From Pedobacter sp. ASV17 (GTDB lineage: Bacteria > Bacteroidota > Bacteroidia > Sphingobacteriales > Sphingobacteriaceae): 64,000 bases of DNA. The stretch spans positions 1-64,000 of the forward strand of contig NZ_JAELTX010000006.1 of NCBI RefSeq assembly GCF_016429065.1, read 5' to 3'. How positions within the stretch are numbered: position 1 is the stretch's first letter; the number at the start of each line of letters is the position of its first letter. The notes under the pieces are model-generated. The model did no database searches. It saw only the letters and a program-made list of their open reading frames with translations, and was not told where the DNA came from. The position numbers and the translations under genes are program-made. Of this stretch, positions 19,274-28,895 are shown one piece after another.

Positions 19274-19345
19274 TTACTCGTACTTTCCTTCTTATTTACC
19301 CGTACTAGTTTTTTGACACAAATGCGTTCGACTACATTTATTCGG
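19274..19345 (+). promoter_or_regulatory. Serine-hydrolase promoter with 22-bp-spaced direct repeats (copy 1)
   Basis: Direct repeats TTACTCGTACT (19274-19284) and TTACCCGTACT (19296-19306) are 22 bp apart. They are followed by a -33-like TTTG at 19312-19315 and a -7-like TACATTTA at 19333-19340, with a 17-bp spacer. The layout and the following leader (GTTTGTATCGAAATAA, then AACCTAAAA) recur at 23676-23812. Paired half-sites abutting a -33 box are typical of an AraC-type activator site. Confidence 0.6.
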
Positions 19346-19411
19346 TCGCATAGTGTTGATGGCTTTGCCATGTTTGTATCGAAATAATTTTTTAACCTAA
19401 AAAACGATACG

Positions 19412-20872
19412 ATGAAAAGGATACTTTACTTACTCATTCTTATACTAAGCATCTCAGGTTGCCAGATAAGAAATAAAGCTTTGTCTAACAAAAGAGACTA
19501 TAGCTTTTTAACCGACAGTTTGAATATTGAACCGCAATTGGAAAAGTACAAGCTTCCGGGATTTAGCCTTGTTGTTTTTGAAAATTATAAGATTGTCTAT
19601 TCCCATCAATTTGGATTGAAATCTAGCAATGCTAAAGAAAAGATAGATGAAAACACTGCTTTTTCGACAGCATCAATTTCAAAACCAATCACCGCACTAC
19701 TTTGCCATATCCTTGAAGAGAAAGGATTAATTAACTTGAGCGATCCAATAGATAAATACTTAAAACGTTGGCATTTGCCAAAAAGCAAGTTTACGGAGAA
19801 TAACAGCCCAACTTGGAAGCAGTTTTTTAATCATACTTCAGGTACAAACCAAGGTGGATTTGCAGACTATTATGAAGGAGATACCATTCCAACTATAAAA
19901 CAAAGTCTTTTAGGACAAATACCAAGATATGATAAGGAAATTGAATTCCTCTTCACACCGGGAACCAGTTTTGAATATAGCGGTGGTGGCTATGTGATTG
20001 TTCAAATGGCATTAGAAGATACTTTAAATAAATCTATGGCAGAACTTGCGCAAGAGTATATTTTTTCTCCGCTTGGAATGAAGAACACGACAATGAATCA
20101 GCCTAATGAAAAAAGGTTTCTAACAAATGTGGCGCTGGTTCACGATAAAGATGGAAAAGTGATCAGAACCGGATTGCCAATAACGCCACAAGTGGGAGCT
20201 TCGGGAATGTGGTCGACACCTACAGATTTAGCTAAACTTTCTATCGAGATACAAAATGCTTTACGCAATAAAAATAACAAAGTGATTTCTCATCAGGTAG
20301 CAAAAAAAGTAACCGAAGTAACCGCTTTTAAAAATGCGGTTGGAGGCTGGAGTTACGGATGGCAGAAGTCTTTTGGTTATAGTAACTATGATTGGTTTTC
20401 ATGCAATGGTTCTAATACCGGAGTTGGAGGGAATATCCTGGCTACTATGACAGATGGCAATGGTATGGTATATCTTGCCAATGGCGAAAAACCGAACCGT
20501 TTTCCTGTGATGAATTATACCAGAACAAAGGTACTTACATTGATGGGTTGGAATAAAACAACTAAGGATGACATCCAGGAAATACCATTAAGTCTTAAAA
20601 AACAACTTATCGGAACTTATGACGATTTCCTATATGGACAAGGAATGGAAACAAAAATTGTAGAAAAGAATAATCGTCTTTATGTTGAGTCTCCACTTCT
20701 AGATTTTTTTAAAGGAAAGAATGAGAATGAATTACTGTATCTAAAAAATGGAACCTTTAGGATTGTAGATTATCCAAACCTATTACAATTCGATTTAAGC
20801 AATGGAAAGGTGAATGCGGTCACCTTAACAAGAGATTCCTTGAAAACAGAAGTTCAAATAAGTAAAAAATAA
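19412..20872 (+). CDS. Serine hydrolase, beta-lactamase family (class C fold), lipoprotein
   Basis: 486 residues. The N-terminus carries a lipoprotein signal (L-S-I-S-G-C, Cys at about residue 17), suggesting membrane anchoring. The beta-lactamase/transpeptidase-like core has S88-x-x-K91 (S-I-S-K) as nucleophile and base, and Y189-S-G as the second conserved motif. About 100 extra residues follow the core as a C-terminal beta-rich domain. Members act as esterases, D-aminopeptidases or peptidoglycan-related hydrolases; the substrate cannot be told from sequence. It has its own regulated promoter, nearly identical to that of the second hydrolase at 23813, and is probably co-transcribed with the next two genes. 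Confidence 0.85.
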   Translation: MKRILYLLILILSISGCQIRNKALSNKRDYSFLTDSLNIEPQLEKYKLPGFSLVVFENYKIVYSHQFGLKSSNAKEKIDENTAFSTASISKPITALLCHILEEKGLINLSDPIDKYLKRWHLPKSKFTENNSPTWKQFFNHTSGTNQGGFADYYEGDTIPTIKQSLLGQIPRYDKEIEFLFTPGTSFEYSGGGYVIVQMALEDTLNKSMAELAQEYIFSPLGMKNTTMNQPNEKRFLTNVALVHDKDGKVIRTGLPITPQVGASGMWSTPTDLAKLSIEIQNALRNKNNKVISHQVAKKVTEVTAFKNAVGGWSYGWQKSFGYSNYDWFSCNGSNTGVGGNILATMTDGNGMVYLANGEKPNRFPVMNYTRTKVLTLMGWNKTTKDDIQEIPLSLKKQLIGTYDDFLYGQGMETKIVEKNNRLYVESPLLDFFKGKNENELLYLKNGTFRIVDYPNLLQFDLSNGKVNAVTLTRDSLKTEVQISKK

Positions 20873-20901
20873 ATACAACCAATATTTAAACACAGAAAAG
20901 C

Positions 20902-21600
20902 ATGAACCCATTATTTTTAATTCCAGTGGTAGCAATCATTGCAGGTGTAGCTTTCATGATCATCATGAATAAAAAACACAAAGCAGCAAAAACAGAAATT
21001 GATTTAGATTCTGAAAGAACTAGATATCAGCAGTACAAACAGGAGCTTTTGGCACAGGATTTTTCAAAAGTAAGACAATGGATGGAAGGTAAAACCATTG
21101 ATGCCTTTACCTCTGCATCTGTTCCACAGTCAACAGCCAGCAAGGTGCAGGAATTGGTAACTGATGGATTAAAAAATGTAGCATTATCCACCATTGGCGT
21201 AAAACTCCGACGAATTGAAACAGATTGTTTTTGGGTTTTAAGTGGAAAGGATCTACATTTTTTCAGTACCGATACCGTTGGCGAATTAGATGAACACATT
21301 GTATTTGACAATTTTAGGGTTGAAAAAGCAAGCCTTCGAGATGGAGGTATATTGAAATCGCAGTTGGGTGTTTATTCAAAATCATCAGAAGAATATTTGC
21401 CAAAAATACAGGTGATCACTTTTGATATCGATGGAAGTTCGTTATCGCTTGAAATTCACGATAGGCTTAATTATAGAGTGGATCCGGAAGATATGCTCAA
21501 TCTAAAAAAGCAATTAACAACAAGAGCAAAATATCAGATAGTTGGTGAAAAATTTGTGGAAATTTTAGAGGATAAATTCCCTCATCTAAATAGGTCTTAA
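20902..21600 (+). CDS. Single-pass membrane protein of unknown function
   Basis: 232 residues. A hydrophobic N-terminal helix (about 3-23) is followed by a basic K-K-H-K stretch, so the body is probably cytoplasmic. A charged, helical segment spans ~35-100; residues ~105-200 look beta-rich (F-W-V-L-S-G-K-D-L-H-F-F, Q-V-I-T-F-D-I-D-G), resembling a PH-like or small beta fold, but no family is recognised. It follows the serine hydrolase by 29 bases and precedes the DUF1266 gene by 6, so the three probably form one transcript. Confidence 0.55.
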   Translation: MNPLFLIPVVAIIAGVAFMIIMNKKHKAAKTEIDLDSERTRYQQYKQELLAQDFSKVRQWMEGKTIDAFTSASVPQSTASKVQELVTDGLKNVALSTIGVKLRRIETDCFWVLSGKDLHFFSTDTVGELDEHIVFDNFRVEKASLRDGGILKSQLGVYSKSSEEYLPKIQVITFDIDGSSLSLEIHDRLNYRVDPEDMLNLKKQLTTRAKYQIVGEKFVEILEDKFPHLNRS

Positions 21601-21606
21601 GATCAC

Positions 21607-22320
21607 ATGGCATTTCTTTCGAAATTTTTAAATTCATTTAAAAGCATGCGATTAAATGATAGAAACATATTAAATGGCTATTTATTAGACCATTTGCTCG
21701 TCGGTTCAATGTATGCCGAACAACAGTCGGCATACCTGAATTCTTATGAAACAGGTTTAAGCAAATCCCATATTACCAAGCTAGTGGAAACGTATTGGGA
21801 AATAGCAGACCAAAATCAAGCCACAGAAATGCTCCAAAGTTTGCACAACAGAAATCAGGATGAAAATCTTGATGTGGTGTATAAAGCGTATGAAAATCCA
21901 GCAAATTATGTTGACATTTTAAGATCAAATCTGCCAAATGAAGAAGGCGTTTTTGACTATTATTTAAACCTATTCAGAAAACTGAAAATGGTTGTTCCCG
22001 AATTAATTGAGGGAAAAATTATCACAGATTTTGCGCAGTTAAAAAAAGCAAAAGATAGCGGTTGGAACTATGGCAGAAGTGTGTTTTTAGCACGCTGTTG
22101 CTACGAATTAGGTTATATTTCTGAAAAGGAACTCATTGCATATTTAGCCAAAGCCTACGAGGAATTGAAAAGATACTGTAGCACTTGGAAAGAGTATACA
22201 ACGAGCTATATTTTTGGAAGGGCGCTTTGGGGTGGTGGGCATAATAATGGAATGGTAGAGATTGCAAATGATCTATTGAATAACAATCAAAGCCCACTCA
22301 AAAATAAAACTTACCTCTAG
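21607..22320 (+). CDS. DUF1266 domain protein
   Basis: 237 residues, no signal peptide. The C-terminal ~100 residues show the DUF1266 pattern: W-N-Y-G-R-S-V-F-L-A-R-x-x-Y-E-L-G-Y-I, an A-Y-E-E-L-K segment, then S-x-W-K-E-Y-x-x-S-Y-I-F-G-R-A-L-W-G-G. The N-terminal half is helical. DUF1266 proteins are of unknown function and often sit near toxin-immunity or membrane-protein genes. It starts 6 bases after the membrane-protein gene, which suggests the two act together. Confidence 0.7.
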   Translation: MAFLSKFLNSFKSMRLNDRNILNGYLLDHLLVGSMYAEQQSAYLNSYETGLSKSHITKLVETYWEIADQNQATEMLQSLHNRNQDENLDVVYKAYENPANYVDILRSNLPNEEGVFDYYLNLFRKLKMVVPELIEGKIITDFAQLKKAKDSGWNYGRSVFLARCCYELGYISEKELIAYLAKAYEELKRYCSTWKEYTTSYIFGRALWGGGHNNGMVEIANDLLNNNQSPLKNKTYL

Positions 22321-22427
22321 GTCGAGAGGTATTGCCTAGCATGTTTTAGCAAAAAATAATCCTTGTCATCTAACACGTTAACAGATGCATTTAAGCATGT
22401 TGTTAACAATCATAAAATTGATTTCTC

Positions 22428-23444
22428 ATGAAAAAAATATTGATCGGAATTTTCCTTTTCCATTCTCTATGTACCTATGCGCAAACAGCGCACAAATTAA
22501 CCGTAATTGCTGATATTACACAAAAAGTGAAGGACTACTATATTGATAAAGAAGCTTATCAAAAAGTAGATTCCTTGTTTCAGCGTGACCTTAAAAAAGG
22601 GACTTATACGCATTTGAATAAAGAAGATTTTGCGAAGCTACTGGCCCAGAAATTGAGAACAAATGTAAAAGATAAACACTTTTCCGTTAGATATCTCGAA
22701 AATCACAGTCCCGAAAAGTTGGTGGATGAGAAGGAGAAAGAAAGGTTAAACGATTTTCATAACAGCCTTGAAAATTTTGGTTTTGAAAGTGTCCAAAGAT
22801 TGGAAGGTAATATAGGCTACATTAATTTTAAAGGTTTTGCGTCCCCCAAATCTAGTGCAAGTACATTGGCCGCTGCAATGAATTTTGTGGCCAATACCAA
22901 TGCGCTGATTATTGATCTTAGAGAAAATCAAGGCGGAGATGCTGCTATGGTCCTGTTATTCTGTAGTTATTTTTTTGATAAAGAAACAGAACTTTATACC
23001 ACTTATTACAGGCATGAAGATAAGACCGTAATGAGTAGTACACAATCAAACGTTTTGGGGTCTAAGTATCTTCATAAAAAAGTTTATATCCTTACTGGCA
23101 AAGGGACTTTTTCAGCAGCCGAAGCGCTTGCCTATTTTTTACAGCAGCACAAACTGGCCGAAGTAATAGGCGAGACGACCGCAGGAGCCGCCAATCCGGT
23201 AGAACATTTTTTGATCCAAAATCAATATTTACTGCTGGTTCCCGCTGGAAAAGTAAGCTGCTCCATCAATCATAAAAATTGGGAACATGTTGGCGTAACC
23301 CCCAATCAGGTTGTAGCAACTAAAGACGCTTTAAAGGCCACCCATATTAAAATTTTAAAAAACTTTTTAGCAACAGGAACGCAAACAGGATTAAGCACAG
23401 CTGAAATTAAAAGTCTTATTGATAAATACCAATTTAGAAAATAA
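22428..23444 (+). CDS. Secreted S41-family peptidase
   Basis: 338 residues with a signal peptide (cleavage near TYAQ-T). An N-terminal helical S41_N-like region (~20-105) leads into the tail-specific-protease core: G-Y-I-N-F-K-G-F, L-I-I-D-L-R-E-N-Q-G-G-D, and the nucleophile S229 in G-T-F-S-A-A-E-A-L-A-Y, followed by G-E-T-T-A-G-A. No PDZ domain is present, as in the interphotoreceptor-retinoid-binding-like branch. Such proteins act in the periplasm or on the surface; the substrate is unknown. A strong terminator follows. It is separated from DUF1266 by 107 bases and may have its own promoter. Confidence 0.85.
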   Translation: MKKILIGIFLFHSLCTYAQTAHKLTVIADITQKVKDYYIDKEAYQKVDSLFQRDLKKGTYTHLNKEDFAKLLAQKLRTNVKDKHFSVRYLENHSPEKLVDEKEKERLNDFHNSLENFGFESVQRLEGNIGYINFKGFASPKSSASTLAAAMNFVANTNALIIDLRENQGGDAAMVLLFCSYFFDKETELYTTYYRHEDKTVMSSTQSNVLGSKYLHKKVYILTGKGTFSAAEALAYFLQQHKLAEVIGETTAGAANPVEHFLIQNQYLLLVPAGKVSCSINHKNWEHVGVTPNQVVATKDALKATHIKILKNFLATGTQTGLSTAEIKSLIDKYQFRK

Positions 23445-23472
23445 TGTAAAGCCTTTGCGTATCAAGTACCAC

Positions 23473-23504
23473 AAGCTCCATCATCTGATTGATGGGGCTT
23501 TTTT
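23473..23504 (+). terminator. Rho-independent terminator
   Basis: AAGCTCCATCA (23473-23483) pairs with TGATGGGGCTT (23490-23500) apart from one wobble, and runs into a T tract. It follows the S41 peptidase. Confidence 0.85.
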
Positions 23505-23675
23505 GTGGAAAGCTGTGTAGGAATAAAAATAGCTCGCTTATACCCGTTCCATGCTTGTAAAAGTGAATGGCAAATGCGTTTTTTTAATAAAAATCTTCTT
23601 TTATTATACTTCTAAACACATATCGGTAATACGCTAAATGCTTGTCGCAAAAACTTGTAAAACAGTGTTTTGTAA

Positions 23676-23747
23676 TTATTCGTACTCCTTGATATAACTA
23701 TTCGAACCATTTTTTTGAGACAAATGCGTTCGACTACGTTTACTCGG
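23676..23747 (+). promoter_or_regulatory. Serine-hydrolase promoter with 22-bp-spaced direct repeats (copy 2)
   Basis: Half-sites TTATTCGTACT (23676-23686) and CTATTCGAACC (23698-23708), again 22 bp apart, then TTTG at 23714-23717, a 17-bp spacer and TACGTTTA at 23735-23742. The block sits 137 bp before the ATG (138 bp in copy 1). It lies in a 368-bp gap (23445-23812) that otherwise holds only the terminator above and unremarkable AT-rich sequence. Confidence 0.6.
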
Positions 23748-23812
23748 TCGCACAGCCTCGGTTTCTTCCCCATGTTTGTATCGAAATAATTTTTAACCTA
23801 AAACCCAGCACA

Positions 23813-24871
23813 ATGAAAACGTCATTAAAATTTTTAGCAGCGCTACTATTCATCAGCCATTTTTCTTTTGGACAAAATTTTTCTAAAAGAATCGATTCGA
23901 TTATAAAAAACAGTTATCAAAAGAACCCCAACTTAGGCATCAGTGTAGGCTTTATCAAAGACAACGAAACCTACTTTACGGCTTATGGCAAATTGAATGC
24001 ACAAAGCGAAATGAAGATTGATCAAAACTCCCTCTTCGAAATTGCGTCGATTACTAAAATTCTGACCTCAAATTTAATTGCACAAGCAGTAATGGAGCAT
24101 AAAATCAAGTTAGACGATTACATCGACGGTTTCCTTCCAAAAGGTTACGTGCTACATCAAAACCTTAAACACAAAATCAAGATTTCGGATCTAGCTTCTC
24201 ATCAATCTGGTTTGCCTGATATCGATTTTGGAAAGCTAATAGAATTGAACCCACAGCAGCCAGTAAGTAGTGTAACCGAAGAAACGCTGACTACCATCAT
24301 CAATAATTGTACTGAACTGATCGATTATGGAAAGTACCGTTACTCTACCATTGGATATACGCTATTGGGCCAAATATTGGAAAAAGTATATGGCAAAAGT
24401 TACGATGAGATCATCAGAGCTAAAATGATTGTTCCACTAGGAATGAAACATACCTTAACGAAAGATTTTGACGTAAAAAACAGAACGGTTGCCCATAACC
24501 CTGAGGGTGGTATTCAGGAGTTTTTCAAATGGAATATAACGGCATCTGCAGGCTTGGTGAAATCTACGACGGCTGATATGGTGAAGTTTTTAAAGGCGGT
24601 TTTAAATAAAGAAACGGTAGTAGGTAAAGCAGCCATCATTACGGAGAAAGTATTTTATAAAGATGCAAAAAGAGAAATGGGGTTGGGTACAAACATTGTT
24701 AAGGATGATCAAAACACCCTTTATTTGAAGACGGGAGATTCAATGGGACAATCGTCCATCATTTGTTACAACAGAGCTAAAAATTGGGGCATCATTATTT
24801 TGCTAGACCAAAGGAATTCAAAAATGAGGCAAAGCTTGTTGAATGAAATTACAGAGACTGTTTTGAAGTAA
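23813..24871 (+). CDS. Secreted serine hydrolase, beta-lactamase family
   Basis: 352 residues with a signal peptide (cleavage near SFGQ-N). The class C beta-lactamase-like core has S79-x-x-K82 (S-I-T-K) and Y177-S-T. It is shorter than the hydrolase at 19412 and lacks its C-terminal extension and lipobox, so the two are family members rather than recent copies. Their upstream regions are nevertheless very similar, which points to co-regulation. Substrate unknown. It is convergent with the next gene, with a strong hairpin between them. Confidence 0.85.
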   Translation: MKTSLKFLAALLFISHFSFGQNFSKRIDSIIKNSYQKNPNLGISVGFIKDNETYFTAYGKLNAQSEMKIDQNSLFEIASITKILTSNLIAQAVMEHKIKLDDYIDGFLPKGYVLHQNLKHKIKISDLASHQSGLPDIDFGKLIELNPQQPVSSVTEETLTTIINNCTELIDYGKYRYSTIGYTLLGQILEKVYGKSYDEIIRAKMIVPLGMKHTLTKDFDVKNRTVAHNPEGGIQEFFKWNITASAGLVKSTTADMVKFLKAVLNKETVVGKAAIITEKVFYKDAKREMGLGTNIVKDDQNTLYLKTGDSMGQSSIICYNRAKNWGIIILLDQRNSKMRQSLLNEITETVLK

Positions 24872-24908
24872 ATAACAAGGCCGCAACATTTGTTGCGGCC
24901 TTGTTATT
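24871..24908. terminator. Bidirectional hairpin terminator
   Basis: Perfect 18-bp inverted repeat (24871-24888 against 24891-24908; core AAGGCCGCAACA) with AT-rich ends on both sides. It lies between two convergent genes and overlaps the last base of the upstream stop codon. Confidence 0.85.
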
Positions 24909-24921
24909 TGTAATCTCTTTT

Positions 24922-25596
24922 CTATTGGTTAGATAACTTCATCATTTCCAAAATTCTTTGATCTGTAATGACACGTTTTACATACTTTTCGATCTGCTCA
25001 TTCACAATGGGCTTCTCTTGGAGTTGAAGATAATAGAACGAATTATCCTTGTTTGGGAAAACGATAATGGTTTCTCCAAAACGCAGGTCAAAAGATTTTT
25101 GATTGACGATGAGGTAGCCAGCATTTTCGGGGCTTTTAATGCCAACAAAGTCAAATTGGTTACCAACCTTAGCTTGCCCTTGAACATAGAGATAAGGATA
25201 GTTCCTAGAAGAAACATCCCCGTTGATCTGAATTTGTTTATCCCTTGTGTAAAAAATGAGGGTTACTTCAGATTTAAGGATGAATTTATTTTCTTTTCCA
25301 CCAATGTTCTCTCCAAAAGTAATTCCCGAAAAATTTTGGTCGCCAATTTTAAAATTGAAAGGATTATTAAACACATAATAATCATATTTCTCTACAGGAA
25401 AGGCAAGCGAACTTAGCGGTTTTCCTTTTGAATCTTTAAACCATTTCTTGTCATTTTCAAATAATTCCTTATTCCATTTGTTTGGATTTTGATTATTTGT
25501 GGCTTTCGCCTTTAGCGAATCCAAAACGGTTTGAGCGTTACTGTTTAACGATAGGAATAAAGATAGGAAGGCAAGGATGTAGGGTTTTGATTTCAT
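24922..25596 (-). CDS. Secreted protein of unknown function
   Basis: 224 residues with a signal peptide (cleavage near SNAQ-T). The mature part starts with a charged helical segment (K-W-N-K-E-L-F-E-N-D-K-K-W-F), followed by a beta-rich body with a repeated pattern of short strands (Y-L-Y-V-Q-G-Q-A; Y-L-I-V-N-Q-K-S-F-D-L-R-F). No catalytic motif or family was recognised. It is convergent with the serine hydrolase and stands alone on its strand. Confidence 0.5.
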   Translation of the reverse strand: MKSKPYILAFLSLFLSLNSNAQTVLDSLKAKATNNQNPNKWNKELFENDKKWFKDSKGKPLSSLAFPVEKYDYYVFNNPFNFKIGDQNFSGITFGENIGGKENKFILKSEVTLIFYTRDKQIQINGDVSSRNYPYLYVQGQAKVGNQFDFVGIKSPENAGYLIVNQKSFDLRFGETIIVFPNKDNSFYYLQLQEKPIVNEQIEKYVKRVITDQRILEMMKLSNQ

Positions 25597-25721
25597 TTTT
25601 ATTTAGGTTTTTTGGATTTAGATAATTCCCCGCGATATCTGTTACAGATAAACTAAAAAATTAGTTTAAAGTGTGTGGGTTCTTCAAAACACTAATGAAA
25701 TCAATCTCTTCTTTGCTAAAT

Positions 25722-26618
25722 TCAATTCAAATTCCTGTACTCGTTTGGAGTGGTTCCGGTTCTTTGTTTAAACACACGGATAAAATGTTGCGGATATTTG
25801 AAACCTAAATCGTAGGCGATTTGACTAATCGATTTGTCGATATCAAAAATACGCTCCTTCGCCACGTCAATAATTTTGCTCTGGATATATTCTTGTGCCG
25901 ATTTACCAGTTTCCTTTTTAATCAAATCTCCAAAATAATTGGCCGAAAGGTTAAGCTCATCTGCACAATAGGCTACCGAAGGCAAACCAATCGTAAAAGG
26001 TTTTTCCGATAAGAAATAGCCGTTCAGCAGGTCTTCAAATTTTTCTAGAATTCCACTGCTGATGTGTTGTCGGGTAATAAACTGACGATCGTAAAATCGT
26101 TCGCAATAGTTGAAAAATAGTTCAATGTTTGAAGCAATCAGTTTTTTACTGTGCTTATCAACTGATTGTTGTAGTTCGGTGTTGATCTTCGAAAAAAGAT
26201 CCAAAACCAACTGACGTTCCTTAGCAGATACATGTAGTGCTTCATTGGTATGGTAGCTAAAAAAGCTATATTCCGACATACTTTTTGCTAAAGAAGTGCC
26301 TTTAATAAGGTCGGGATGAAACACCAATCCGTGCCCTGTGGGTTGGTAAAGATCTATTTTGTTCTCTACATCCAATACCTGTCCTGGGGAAACAAAAACC
26401 AAGGTGCCTTCCTGATAATCATAGGTGGCACGGCCGTATTTTAAGTCTCCGCATTTTACATCCTTTAAAAAGATACAGTACAAGCCAAAGTTCATTTTAG
26501 AACCTGTTCTTGGTTGCGCTTTAGAAAAATCAATCACACTGATCAGTGGATGCAAAGTTTCATGTTGATTGAATTTGTTATAATCATCAACGGTCTCAAA
26601 ATTTACAACGTTTCCCAT
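25722..26618 (-). CDS. AraC-family regulator with cupin-like sensor domain
   Basis: 298 residues, no membrane segment. Residues ~30-180 form an AraC_binding/cupin-type sensor; residues ~195-298 form the double helix-turn-helix (L-N-L-S-A-N-Y-F-G-D-L-I-K-K-E-T-G, then I-S-Q-I-A-Y-D-L-G-F-K-Y-P-Q-H-F-I-R-V-F-K). It resembles regulators that control oxidoreductase or detoxification operons. It is divergent from the aldo/keto-reductase operon across a 140-bp spacer with 21-bp-spaced direct repeats, so control of that operon is a strong inference. The ligand is unknown. Confidence 0.85.
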   Translation of the reverse strand: MGNVVNFETVDDYNKFNQHETLHPLISVIDFSKAQPRTGSKMNFGLYCIFLKDVKCGDLKYGRATYDYQEGTLVFVSPGQVLDVENKIDLYQPTGHGLVFHPDLIKGTSLAKSMSEYSFFSYHTNEALHVSAKERQLVLDLFSKINTELQQSVDKHSKKLIASNIELFFNYCERFYDRQFITRQHISSGILEKFEDLLNGYFLSEKPFTIGLPSVAYCADELNLSANYFGDLIKKETGKSAQEYIQSKIIDVAKERIFDIDKSISQIAYDLGFKYPQHFIRVFKQRTGTTPNEYRNLN

Positions 26619-26673
26619 ATCTCTTTGTTTTACAAGGTAAAGTTACACATTACCGTAACGCTAAACGTCATAT

Positions 26674-26739
26674 CAGTAATAGTGGTAATAAAAGCAGTAA
26701 TCCGTATCCCAACATCCTCTTTTAAGGATGGGATATTTG
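26674..26739 (+). promoter_or_regulatory. Candidate AraC operator and promoter before the six-gene operon
   Basis: Direct repeats CAGTAAT at 26674-26680 and 26695-26701, exactly 21 bp apart, in the divergent spacer. A box resembling TAnnTTTG (GATATTTG, 26732-26739) lies about 20 bases before the ATG. Spacing of 21 bp suits two AraC-type monomers on one DNA face. The promoter box has one mismatch and is weak evidence. Confidence 0.4.
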
Positions 26740-26752
26740 TAAGGTTAAATAA

Positions 26753-27742
<990 letters not shown>

Positions 27743-27759
27743 TCATCTAATACGGAAAA

Positions 27760-28830
27760 ATGAAAGTAAATATAAAAATAACTTTGGCGATGATGGGTAC
27801 GTTGCTGGCCTTTAAATCGGCAGTACACGCACAAAAAGCCAATCCACAAAAGCCTTTAATGATTGCCTCACAGGGAGCATTTTCCGCTGGCGGTTCGGTC
27901 ATTAAAAGTGAGGGCGTATATGATCCGCTCAAAGCTTGGAATGTGCCACAGGGCGGACAGACCAGACATGGCGACCATGCCGATGTGTTTTATCAAATCC
28001 CAGTCAGCGCCAAAAAACTTTCGATGGTGTTTTTGCATGGCTACGGGCAGTCTCGTCGCAGTTGGCAAACCACAGCCGACGGTAGGGAGGGTTTTGCCAA
28101 CCTGTTTTTGCGCAAAGGTTATGGTGTTTACTTGGTTGACCAACCTGGACGTGGTGACGCGGGACAAACCACTAAGCCCGCCACCATTACCGCCACACCC
28201 GACGATCAAACTTGGTTTACGCAGTTTCGGATTGGACAATATCCCAACTTTTACGAAGGTGTACAGTTTCCGAAAGATAGCTTGTCTCTTGACCGATTTT
28301 TTAGGATGATGACGCCAAATACAGGCAATGTAGACGAGGCAACGATTGTGAAAGCAATGTCGGCAGTGTTTGACAAATCTGGTGATGGAATTTTGTTTAC
28401 CCATTCGGCAGGCGGAGCGTCAGGCTGGAAAACGGCCATTAATAATGAACAGGTAAAAGCCATTGTGGCTTATGAGCCTGGTGGATTTGCTTTTCCTGAA
28501 GGTGAAGCGCCCGAAGGTAATCGTGGCGGTAGGGGCATCCCATTGGAAGATTTTAAAAAACTGACCAAAATTCCTATCGTAGTTTACTATGGTGATTTTA
28601 TTCCAAAGGACGAAAGCAATGCTGCCTCCTTGAACTTTTGGCGCAATGTGCTGGCCACGGCTAAACAATGGGCCAAAGTGGTGAATGCCCATGGAGGCGA
28701 TGCTACCGTGGTGCACCTTCCAGAAATAGGCCTTAAAGGCAATACGCATTTTCCAATGTCCGACTTGAATAATCAAGAAGTTGCTGAAATATTGGCCAAG
28801 TGGCTTAAACAAAAAGGACTGGATAGGTAA
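27760..28830 (+). CDS. Secreted alpha/beta hydrolase
   Basis: 356 residues with a signal peptide (cleavage near VHAQ-K). The alpha/beta-hydrolase fold shows an oxyanion-loop motif (F-L-H-G-Y-G-Q-S), a Y-L-V-D-Q-P-G-R-G-D strand, and the nucleophile S216 in T-H-S-A-G-G. The catalytic His is probably in the C-terminal G-N-T-H-F-P. This subgroup of about 350-residue esterases is common in Bacteroidota and Proteobacteria, but its substrate is unknown. It starts 17 bases after the reductase. Confidence 0.85.
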   Translation: MKVNIKITLAMMGTLLAFKSAVHAQKANPQKPLMIASQGAFSAGGSVIKSEGVYDPLKAWNVPQGGQTRHGDHADVFYQIPVSAKKLSMVFLHGYGQSRRSWQTTADGREGFANLFLRKGYGVYLVDQPGRGDAGQTTKPATITATPDDQTWFTQFRIGQYPNFYEGVQFPKDSLSLDRFFRMMTPNTGNVDEATIVKAMSAVFDKSGDGILFTHSAGGASGWKTAINNEQVKAIVAYEPGGFAFPEGEAPEGNRGGRGIPLEDFKKLTKIPIVVYYGDFIPKDESNAASLNFWRNVLATAKQWAKVVNAHGGDATVVHLPEIGLKGNTHFPMSDLNNQEVAEILAKWLKQKGLDR

Positions 28831-28895
28831 CATTGGTTACAAATGCCGTAATCCATCTACCCGTTCCCACGTTTTTTGTGCTGAAATTTGTAAAC

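Noticed and set aside
27868-28404. Overlapping open frames inside the alpha/beta hydrolase gene
   Set aside because: The hydrolase frame shows the full set of family motifs; the others do not.
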